A stretch of DNA of 19,476 nt, taken from positions 1 through 19,476 of the forward strand of contig DDQB01000079.1 in assembly GCA_002342505.1 (NCBI GenBank), given 5' to 3'. The notes under the pieces were generated by a model. That model had not been told where the DNA came from. It was given only the letters and a program-made list of their open reading frames with translations, and searched no databases. The translations under genes were made by a program, and so were the position numbers. The stretch is from Acidaminococcaceae bacterium UBA2453. Its GTDB lineage: Bacteria; Bacillota; Negativicutes; Acidaminococcales; Acidaminococcaceae. Shown in pieces: positions 13,920 through 19,476 of the stretch (the first letter of the stretch is position 1; each line of letters opens with the position of its first letter).

Positions 13920-14588
13920 ATGAAACAGTTTTTCTTTACGCTATTATTCTGCAGTATTCTTTCCCAGTGCTTTGCGCTTGTCCCCATGACCGATGAAAAT
14001 ATAAACAAGGCGATCCAGTACGGCGTGGCCGGCAAACAGGACAATCAGGCCATGCCGGATTTTCTGAATCCGTGGAAGATGGCGGAACGGACACTGAAGA
14101 ATCCGTACAGGGAAAAGGAAACCATTGTCTTGTACACGCCGTTCCTTCTGACCGCGATCCATGCACGGGATAAAGTGGAAGAATCCCGCGTCCCCGAATT
14201 GGCGGATATCCGGGCAGCGGTAAAAGAATATGAAGGAATCACGCTGATCGGCGCGCGTATCAATGCTCCGGTCGTATTAAAGGAAGGGGAATACACGGCA
14301 AAGCTGGTGCAGGGAAAAACAGAAATTGCTCCCTATGCGTTTAATTTCCTCAGCTGGGAAATGTTGGATGCCGTGGACAGAGAAGCGCCGGTAGAGATGA
14401 AACCGACAGGGGACATCATGCGGCCGGAAAAAGCTGGCCCGCCGAAAATGAGAAAAATTGCTGTTTTGGATTACCAGTTTTATTTTGACAGTTCCCAGTT
14501 TGATCCTAATCAGCGGTTTGCCATCCTGATTTCGGATAAATATTGTGGGGAACGTCGTTTTGAAGTAGATCCGGCGTCGATCCGGTAA
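13920..14588 (+). CDS. Predicted secreted protein, function unknown
   Basis: 222 residues; I do not recognise a family. The N-terminus is a signal peptide (MKQFFFTLLFCSILSQCFA, cleavage probably after Ala19 before LVP), so it is exported. The mature part is of mixed alpha/beta character. Its first section has an NPWKMAERTLKNPY segment, the middle looks strand-rich (TIVLYTPFLLTAIHA; ITLIGARINAPVVLKEGEYTAKLV), and it ends in a strand-like stretch with one Cys (ILISDKYCGERRFEVD). The start is ATG 13920, with GGAGG 8 nt upstream; an in-frame ATG at 13899 lacks a ribosome site and would precede the signal peptide. It lies 31 nt before yicC and is probably co-transcribed, but nothing in the sequence links it to that RNase. 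Confidence 0.75.
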   Translation: MKQFFFTLLFCSILSQCFALVPMTDENINKAIQYGVAGKQDNQAMPDFLNPWKMAERTLKNPYREKETIVLYTPFLLTAIHARDKVEESRVPELADIRAAVKEYEGITLIGARINAPVVLKEGEYTAKLVQGKTEIAPYAFNFLSWEMLDAVDREAPVEMKPTGDIMRPEKAGPPKMRKIAVLDYQFYFDSSQFDPNQRFAILISDKYCGERRFEVDPASIR

Positions 14589-14619
14589 GAATTTGTTCCA
14601 GTAAGGGGAGGACCGTGAA

Positions 14620-15519
14620 ATGGTCAAGAGCATGACCGGCTTCGGCCGGGGCAGTTATGAAGAGGACAGTTTTTCTGTCACGATTGAAATCAAGTCTGTA
14701 AATCACCGGTACAATGAAACCGCGATCCGGCTTCCGCATTTCCTGAACCCGTTAGAAGACAAAATACGGAAAACGATCCTGGCTTCTGTAGCCCGGGGCC
14801 GCATTGATGTGTTTGTGACGGCCCGTTATACAAATCAGGACGCGGTGACCGTTTCGGTCGACAGACCGCTTGCCGCCGCCTATCATCAGGCGCTGCAGGA
14901 AGTGGGTCAGGCTATCGGCATTGCATCACCGACAATCAGCGAGCAGGCGGAGATCCTGTATCTGGCCCGCTGCCCGGAGGTCATTACGACTAAAGAAGGG
15001 CTGTTTGACTGCGACGCGTACTGGCCGAAGATTAAAGAAGCGGTGGACCAGGCAGTAGGCGCGCTGGTTGCCATGCGGGAAGCGGAAGGCAGGAACATTG
15101 CTTCTGATTTTTATAACCGGCTGGATATCATTGAAAAGAATGTATTGGAAATTGAAAAACGATCCCCGGAAGTGGTGGCAGAGTATCAGGCTAAATTAAG
15201 CGAACGGCTGGACGCATTGCTGGCGGATAAGAAGATCGCAGCAGATCCGGACCGGGTTCTGCAGGAAGTGGCGATCTTTGCCGACCGTGTCAGCATTACC
15301 GAAGAAATTGTGCGGCTGAAAAGCCATATCCGGCAGTTCCGCGTCATTTTGGAGGCGTCGCAGCCGATAGGGCGCAAGTTGGATTTTCTGGTGCAGGAAT
15401 TTAACCGGGAAGCGAATACGATCGCTTCTAAAGCCAATGATTTTGAACTGGCGAAGATGGTGGTGGATGTAAAGGCGGAAATAGAAAAGATTCGCGAACA
15501 GGTTCAGAATATTGAATGA
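14620..15519 (+). CDS. yicC: YicC family endoribonuclease
   Basis: 299 residues, the usual length. YicC proteins are endoribonucleases reported to take part in small-RNA and mRNA decay in E. coli and B. subtilis (YloC). Seen: the conserved N-terminus MVKSMTGFGRG, the SVNHRY motif, and the highly conserved C-terminal half (DUF1732) ending GRKLDFLVQEFNREANTIASK then KAEIEKIREQVQNIE, with acidic residues (EE, RLKSH) before it. The ATG is preceded by a strong GGGGAGG. It heads the yicC-remA-gmk-rpoZ-coaBC cluster, whose order matches B. subtilis yloC-remA-gmk-rpoZ-coaBC. Confidence 0.95.
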   Translation: MVKSMTGFGRGSYEEDSFSVTIEIKSVNHRYNETAIRLPHFLNPLEDKIRKTILASVARGRIDVFVTARYTNQDAVTVSVDRPLAAAYHQALQEVGQAIGIASPTISEQAEILYLARCPEVITTKEGLFDCDAYWPKIKEAVDQAVGALVAMREAEGRNIASDFYNRLDIIEKNVLEIEKRSPEVVAEYQAKLSERLDALLADKKIAADPDRVLQEVAIFADRVSITEEIVRLKSHIRQFRVILEASQPIGRKLDFLVQEFNREANTIASKANDFELAKMVVDVKAEIEKIREQVQNIE

Positions 15520-15545
15520 ACCGGTCGCGAATGCAAAATGCTTTA

Positions 15546-15575
15546 TTGTATGATTTGTACAGTACGCAACATAAT
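15546..15575 (+). promoter_or_regulatory. Possible internal promoter for remA-gmk
   Basis: TTGTAT (15546-15551), an 18-nt spacer and CATAAT (15570-15575) in the 90-nt AT-rich gap between yicC and remA; start near 15582. Both boxes are imperfect. Confidence 0.35.
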
Positions 15576-15609
15576 ATGATAAACAGTTTGATAACGTAAA
15601 GAGGTTCAT

Positions 15610-15888
15610 ATGGGTGTTAAAATGATCAATATCGGGTTCGGGAATATCGTGTCTTCCAATCGTATCATTGCGATTATCAGTCCCGAATCGGCGCCGATCA
15701 AGCGTATTATTTCCGAAGCGAGGGATAAAGGGCTTTTAATTGATGCTACTTATGGCAGGCGGACGCGGGCTGTCATCGTGATGGACAGCAGTCATGTGAT
15801 TCTGTCCGCAGTCCAGCCGGAAACGGTTGCCAATCGCTTTGGTTCTGAAACGGAAGATGCAGGAGGCATACATGAACAGAAAAATTAA
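15610..15888 (+). CDS. remA: DUF370/RemA family DNA-binding regulator
   Basis: 92 residues. RemA of B. subtilis is a DNA-binding activator of biofilm matrix and osmoprotection genes; orthologues occur in many Firmicutes that lack biofilm operons, where targets are unknown. Conserved blocks are nearly unchanged: INIGFGNIVSSNRIIAIISPESAPIKR, then LIDATYGRRTRAVIVMDSSHVILSAVQPETVANR. The RRTR stretch is in the region implicated in DNA binding. After about residue 78 the sequence is variable. The start at 15610 has GAGG 5 nt upstream; Met5 is an alternative. The 3' end overlaps gmk by 17 nt. Confidence 0.93.
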   Translation: MGVKMINIGFGNIVSSNRIIAIISPESAPIKRIISEARDKGLLIDATYGRRTRAVIVMDSSHVILSAVQPETVANRFGSETEDAGGIHEQKN

Positions 15889-16501
15889 GGAGCCGCAGGG
15901 GTTGCTGCTGGTCGTATCCGGGCCAAGCGGCGCGGGGAAAGGTACGATTTGCAACTTAATGCGGAAAGCGCTGCCGGAACTGGCGTATTCGGTTTCTGTT
16001 ACAACACGGCAGCCCAGGGAAGGAGAAGTAGACGGAAAAGACTATTTCTTTAAAACCGTAGCCCAGGTCAAGGATATGATATTTCGCGGGGAACTGTTGG
16101 AGTACGCGCAGGTTTACGGGAATTATTACGGAACGCCCAAGCCGTATGTGCAGCAGCTTCTGAACGAGGGAAAGGATGTGCTGCTGGAGATTGATATCCA
16201 GGGGGCGCTGCAGATCAAAAAGGTGTTCCCGGACGGCGTGTTTATTTTTGTGGTTCCGCCTTCGCTGGAAGAATTGCGGGCCCGTATCTATAAACGGGGG
16301 ACGGATGCGGAAGATGTGATCGAGAAACGGCTGCGGGCAGCTACCGGCGAACTGGAATACGCCAGCGAATATGATTACATCATCGTGAACGACGATGCGG
16401 AAAAAGCGACAAAACGCGTCCTGACGCTGATGGAAGCGGAACGTTACCGGGCAGGCCGCACGTATTTCCTGGTGGACGATATGATCCGTTCAGGAAAATA
16501 A
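15872..16501 (+). CDS. gmk: Guanylate kinase
   Basis: 209 residues. Phosphorylates GMP to GDP with ATP in the cytosol, supplying GTP and indirectly the (p)ppGpp pool; in Firmicutes the enzyme is a known target of (p)ppGpp inhibition. Seen: the P-loop GPSGAGKGT (17-25), the GMP-binding segments SVTTRQPREGEVDGKDYFF and ELLEYAQVYGNYYGTP, DIQGA, and the lid R-x-x-x-R-x-x region (KRGTDAEDVIEKRL). I chose ATG 15872 because AGGAGG sits 5 nt upstream inside the end of remA; the frame opens earlier (15827) without a ribosome site. Overlap with remA suggests coupled translation. Confidence 0.96.
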   Translation: MNRKIKEPQGLLLVVSGPSGAGKGTICNLMRKALPELAYSVSVTTRQPREGEVDGKDYFFKTVAQVKDMIFRGELLEYAQVYGNYYGTPKPYVQQLLNEGKDVLLEIDIQGALQIKKVFPDGVFIFVVPPSLEELRARIYKRGTDAEDVIEKRLRAATGELEYASEYDYIIVNDDAEKATKRVLTLMEAERYRAGRTYFLVDDMIRSGK

Positions 16502-16547
16502 GAAGGCGCAGTCACAGTCCTGACAGTTGGACGATGGGCGCATTTCC

Positions 16548-16605
16548 TGACTGACAGAATCAGTCATTATAAATCAGCACTTATAAATCATTATTCATAA
16601 TGAAT
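16548..16605 (+). repeat. Hairpin, tandem 10-bp repeat and palindrome upstream of rpoZ
   Basis: TGACTGA/TCAGTCA (16548-16554 with 16560-16566) forms a 7-bp hairpin. It is followed by two exact copies of TTATAAATCA (16567-16576 and 16581-16590) with a 4-nt gap, then an odd palindrome ATTCATAATGAAT (16593-16605). This may be a weak gmk terminator plus an operator or AT-rich promoter element for rpoZ-coaBC. No clear -35/-10 pair was found. Confidence 0.4.
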
Positions 16606-16647
16606 GCAAAATATTAAAGCAAAATATGCTATAGGAGGCAGATTAAC

Positions 16648-16836
16648 ATGAGCATGGTAGACCCTTCCATTGATAAACTGGCGACGATGGTGGACAGCAA
16701 ATATACGTTGGCGATCCTGGCCGCAAAGCGGGCCCGCGAACTGACAAAACCCGGCCGTTCGCTGCCGGAAAAGGAAGTCAGCATCGCGTTAAAGGAAGTC
16801 GGTGCGAAAAAGATAACCTATACCCGTAAGAAATAA
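16648..16836 (+). CDS. rpoZ: RNA polymerase omega subunit
   Basis: 62 residues, at the short end for omega and typical of Firmicutes. Omega stabilises beta-prime folding and RNA polymerase assembly. The start MSMVDPSIDKL and the central helix with YTLAILAAKRARELTKPG match the family core (in other species Y-x-L-V-x-x-x-A-K-R-A-R-x-L). The C-terminal VSIALKEVGAKKITY is also usual. AGGAGG lies about 11 nt before the ATG. It is placed between gmk and coaBC as in B. subtilis. Confidence 0.93.
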   Translation: MSMVDPSIDKLATMVDSKYTLAILAAKRARELTKPGRSLPEKEVSIALKEVGAKKITYTRKK

Positions 16837-16856
16837 GCAGCATGGGAGACAACAGG

Positions 16857-18074
16857 ATGCTTAAGGGAAAAAAGATTGTACTTGGCGTGACCGGCGGCAT
16901 TGCGATTTTTAAAGCGGTGGACCTTGTAAGCAAATTGCGCAAGCAGGGGGCAGAGGTCCGCGTAGTTATGACGGAGCATGCCGCAAAATTTGTTTCACCG
17001 TTGCTGTTTGCAGAAATCAGCGGACATAAATGCGCGGTCTCCATGTGGGACGGCAGGGATGAGTTCAATGTGGAACACATTGCGCTGGCAAACTGGGGCG
17101 ATGTGTTGCTGGTAGCTCCGGCTACGGCTAATATCCTGGCTAAGATGGCCTGCGGACTGGCGGACGACCTGCTGAGCACGGTGCTGCTGGCAGCGCCCTG
17201 TCCGAAGATCGTATGTCCGGCCATGAATACCGGTATGTATGAAAATGTAGCAACACAGGAAAACCTGAAGGTGCTGAAGGCGCGGGACGTTGCGGTGATG
17301 GAACCGGCAAGAGGCGAACTGGCCTGCGGAACATCCGGCGCGGGACGGTTGCCGGAAGTACCGGAGATTATTGCGTATCTGGAACGGTTTCTGGCGCAGC
17401 GTGAAGGAGACATGCGCGGACTGAAGGTGCTGGTGACCGCGGCCGGTACGCGGGAGCCCATCGACCCGGTCCGCTATGTGGGAAACCGCAGCAGCGGAAA
17501 GATGGGGTATTCCGTGGCGCGGCAGGCGTTGCTGCGCGGGGCAGAAGTGACCCTGATTACGGGGCCTTCCGCATTGACGCCGCCTCCCTATGCCAAAGTG
17601 ATTCGTGTGGAAACGACAAAGCAGATGCTGGATGCCTGCCTGCAGGAATATGCAGATGTGGATATCGTGATAAAAGCGGCGGCAGTGGCGGATTTTAAAC
17701 CCCGCTCTGTTGCAGACCAGAAAATTAAGAAGATCCATCCGGAAGACGGTATGACCATTGTGATGGATCAGAACCCGGATATCCTGAAAACGTTGGGCGG
17801 GATGAAAAAGCAGCAGTTTCTTGTCGGGTTTGCGGCGGAGACGCAGAACCTGCTGGAAAATGCGGCTAATAAGGTAAAGAAGAAAAATCTGGATATGATC
17901 GTGGCCAATGATGTGTCCATGAAGGGCGCAGGGTTTAATACCGATACGAATATCGTGAAGTTTTTGTATCCGGACGGGACGGTAGAAGCGCTGGAACTCC
18001 TTTCCAAAGACGAGGTAGCTTCGATTTTACTGGACCGGGTCATGGAAAAACGGAAAGAAAATGTAAAAAAGTAA
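16857..18074 (+). CDS. coaBC: Bifunctional phosphopantothenoylcysteine decarboxylase / phosphopantothenate-cysteine ligase
   Basis: 405 residues. Catalyses two steps of coenzyme A synthesis: the CoaB domain joins 4'-phosphopantothenate to cysteine using CTP, and the FMN-dependent CoaC domain decarboxylates the product. CoaC (about 1-185): GVTGGIAIFKA, the catalytic His74 (NVEHIALANW), PAMNTGMYENVATQENL, and the active-site Cys157 (ACGTSGAGRLPE). CoaB (about 190-400): TREPIDPVRYVGNRSSGKMG, KAAAVADFKP, K289 in KIKK, GFAAET and NDVS. The residues correspond to E. coli His75, Cys158 and Lys289 by recalled alignment. I chose ATG 16857 because GGGAG is 8 nt upstream; the in-frame ATG at 16842 has no ribosome site. 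It follows rpoZ by 20 nt. Confidence 0.96.
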   Translation: MLKGKKIVLGVTGGIAIFKAVDLVSKLRKQGAEVRVVMTEHAAKFVSPLLFAEISGHKCAVSMWDGRDEFNVEHIALANWGDVLLVAPATANILAKMACGLADDLLSTVLLAAPCPKIVCPAMNTGMYENVATQENLKVLKARDVAVMEPARGELACGTSGAGRLPEVPEIIAYLERFLAQREGDMRGLKVLVTAAGTREPIDPVRYVGNRSSGKMGYSVARQALLRGAEVTLITGPSALTPPPYAKVIRVETTKQMLDACLQEYADVDIVIKAAAVADFKPRSVADQKIKKIHPEDGMTIVMDQNPDILKTLGGMKKQQFLVGFAAETQNLLENAANKVKKKNLDMIVANDVSMKGAGFNTDTNIVKFLYPDGTVEALELLSKDEVASILLDRVMEKRKENVKK

Positions 18075-18103
18075 TACAAGCTGTGAAATTACTGTAAACT
18101 CTG

Positions 18104-18131
18104 TTGCAATGTCCGGAATTCCTGTTATAAT
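18104..18131 (+). promoter_or_regulatory. Promoter of metK
   Basis: TTGCAA (18104-18109), a 16-nt spacer and TATAAT (18126-18131), preceded by TGT (extended -10). The start near 18138 lies 13 nt before the riboswitch. Confidence 0.75.
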
Positions 18132-18150
18132 AGAATTACCAATTTAATAT

Positions 18151-18251
18151 ATCTCATCACGAGCGGCGGAGGGAACTGGCCCAGTGAAGCCGCAGCAACC
18201 ATTGCTTTGTCAAACGGTGCTAAGTCCTTACGAGAAATCGCAAGATGAGAT
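18151..18251 (+). promoter_or_regulatory. SAM-I riboswitch (S-box) aptamer
   Basis: Stem P1 is ATCTCATC (18151-18158) with GATGAGAT (18244-18251), perfect. Inside are the conserved core pieces GAGCGGCGGAGGGA, CTGGCCC, GTGAAGCCGCAGCAACC, CGGTGCTAAGTCC and CGAGAAATCG. It binds S-adenosylmethionine and represses the downstream SAM synthetase gene when SAM is plentiful. Confidence 0.97.
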
Positions 18252-18300
18252 CCAATCTGTAACTTCAGATGCTCTCACGTGTGCGAGGGCATCTTTTTTG
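18246..18300 (+). terminator. SAM riboswitch expression platform: terminator and antiterminator
   Basis: The terminator pairs AGATGCTCTC (18267-18276) with GAGGGCATCT (18285-18294) and runs into six T. The competing antiterminator pairs TGAGA (18246-18250, from the 3' strand of P1) with TCTCA (18273-18277) and ATCTG (18255-18259) with CAGAT (18266-18270). SAM-stabilised P1 removes the antiterminator, so the switch is off with SAM. Confidence 0.9.
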
Positions 18301-18370
18301 TCTGCAGAAATTAAAATTACAGTGTACCGGAACAGCCAGTAGTTCCCGGTGAAAACGAAAGGAGCATATT

Positions 18371-19476
18371 ATGCGCAAATTATTTACCTCAGAATCAGTT
18401 ACGGAAGGACATCCGGATAAAATCGCAGATCAGATTTCTGATGCGATTTTGGACGCCATTTTGGAAAAAGACCCGGAAGGACGGGTAGCCTGCGAGACTG
18501 TTGTGGCGACCGGGCAGATCCATATTGTGGGAGAGATTTCCACTACCTGCTTTGTGGATATTCCGAAGATTGCCCGCGACACGGTGCTGGGCATCGGGTA
18601 CGACCGGGCTAAATACGGTTTTGACGGTTCCACATGCGGCGTCCTGATTTCTATTGACGAGCAGTCCGGAGATATTGCCATGGGCGTCAATAAATCTCTG
18701 GAAGCCAAAGAAGGCGCTGCTGCGGAAGATGAAACAGGAGCCGGGGATCAGGGCATGATGTTCGGTTATGCCTGCGACGAAACTCCGGAACTGATGCCGC
18801 TGCCGATCTCCCTGGCGCACAGGCTGGCGCGAAAACTTACGGAAGTGAGAAAAAGTAAAGAGCTGACCTATCTGCGTCCGGACGGAAAAACCCAGGTGAC
18901 GGTTGAATACGAAGATGAGAAACCGGTCCGTGTGGATACCATTGTTATTTCCACTCAGCACGACCCGGAAGCGACTCAGGAACAGATTCGCAAAGACATG
19001 ATCGAAAAAGTGATCAGAACAGTGGTCCCGGCTGAACTTTTGGATGAAAACACAAAATATTTCATTAATCCTACCGGGCGGTTTGTTATTGGCGGACCGC
19101 AGGGTGACAGCGGCCTGACCGGACGCAAGATCATTGTGGATACTTATGGCGGCATGGCCCGTCACGGCGGCGGCGCATTCAGCGGTAAAGATCCTTCCAA
19201 GGTAGACCGTTCCGCCGCTTACGCAGCCCGTTATGTGGCAAAAAATATTGTGGCGGCGGGCCTGGCAAAACGCTGCGAGATCCAGCTGGCTTATGCCATC
19301 GGCGTAGCTCAACCCGTATCGGTTCTGGTGGATACCTTTGGTACCGGCGCCATTGCGGATGATAAGATCGCGGAACTGGTGCGCAGGAACTTCTCCCTGA
19401 GCCCGACAGGGATCATCCGCAGCCTGGATCTGCGCCGTCCGATCTACAAGCAGACTGCTGCCTACGGACACATGGG
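18371..19476 (+). CDS. metK: S-adenosylmethionine synthetase, 3' end cut off
   Basis: Makes SAM from methionine and ATP in the cytosol. 368 complete codons are in the window; the family is about 390-400, so some 25-30 C-terminal residues are missing. Seen: the start MRKLFTSESVTEGHPDK with His14, ATGQIHIVGE, the loop ETGAGDQGMMFGYA (D126), NPTGRFVIGGPQGDSGLTGRK, and the GGGAFSGKDPSKVDRS signature (K273, D274). The frame is open to the last base. AAAGGAG lies upstream of the ATG. It has its own extended -10 promoter and SAM-I riboswitch, so it is not simply part of the coaBC operon. Confidence 0.97.
   Translation, partial: MRKLFTSESVTEGHPDKIADQISDAILDAILEKDPEGRVACETVVATGQIHIVGEISTTCFVDIPKIARDTVLGIGYDRAKYGFDGSTCGVLISIDEQSGDIAMGVNKSLEAKEGAAAEDETGAGDQGMMFGYACDETPELMPLPISLAHRLARKLTEVRKSKELTYLRPDGKTQVTVEYEDEKPVRVDTIVISTQHDPEATQEQIRKDMIEKVIRTVVPAELLDENTKYFINPTGRFVIGGPQGDSGLTGRKIIVDTYGGMARHGGGAFSGKDPSKVDRSAAYAARYVAKNIVAAGLAKRCEIQLAYAIGVAQPVSVLVDTFGTGAIADDKIAELVRRNFSLSPTGIIRSLDLRRPIYKQTAAYGHM

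Noticed and set aside
18395..19471. 358-residue minus-strand open frame opposite metK
   Set aside because: metK is certain on the plus strand; the reverse frame is a codon-bias shadow without motifs.
1..19476. CRISPR arrays, tRNA or rRNA genes
   Set aside because: No regularly spaced repeats, cloverleaf-like sequences or rRNA signatures were noticed anywhere in the window.

Overview
The window looks like a chromosomal segment of a low-redundancy Firmicutes-type bacterium of roughly 50% G+C. My best guess is the Negativicutes (Acidaminococcaceae-like). The basis is the gene order yicC-remA-gmk-rpoZ-coaBC, as in Bacillus, the rel / MBL hydrolase / AI-2E permease / hisS-aspS block, a SAM-I riboswitch in front of metK, and an RqcH gene. 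The genus is inference, not seen directly.

Layout. 1-6959 (+): the 3' part of a bifunctional (p)ppGpp synthetase/hydrolase gene, a glyoxalase-II-like metallo-hydrolase overlapping it by 4 nt, an AI-2E family permease, then hisS and aspS behind a strong extended -10 promoter. 6960-7475: a gene-free but RNA-rich stretch. It holds a chain of hairpins ending in a clear terminator, followed by a well supported 6S RNA (about 7290-7465), which I recall is also next to aspS in B. subtilis. 7476-8999 (-): an unfamiliar DExx helicase-like P-loop ATPase, phage- or plasmid-like, convergent on the 6S gene and preceded by a promoter, a terminator hairpin at the very start of the leader and a hairpinned Shine-Dalgarno. 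9048-9618: AT-rich, gene-poor, with several hairpins. 9619-10440 (+): a 2x[4Fe-4S] ferredoxin-nitroreductase fusion. 10649-11950 (+): a small membrane protein and a lipoprotein separated by a strong hairpin. 12050-13795 (-): rqcH (NFACT), ending in a bidirectional terminator and starting from a promoter whose -10 overlaps that of the divergent gene. 13920-18074 (+): a secreted protein of unknown function, yicC, remA, gmk, rpoZ and coaBC. 18104-19476 (+): promoter, SAM-I riboswitch and metK, cut by the window end.

How it fits together. Most genes are housekeeping functions tied to translation and growth control: the stringent response (rel), aminoacylation (hisS, aspS), ribosome rescue (rqcH), RNA polymerase regulation and assembly (6S RNA, rpoZ), GMP kinase feeding the GTP/ppGpp pool, CoA synthesis and SAM synthesis. 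The part that departs from this core is 7144-9618: 6S RNA, the helicase-like gene with its layered leader, and the AT-rich spacer. It is the best place to look for something undescribed. I see no tRNA, rRNA, CRISPR array, insertion sequence or recognisable attachment site.
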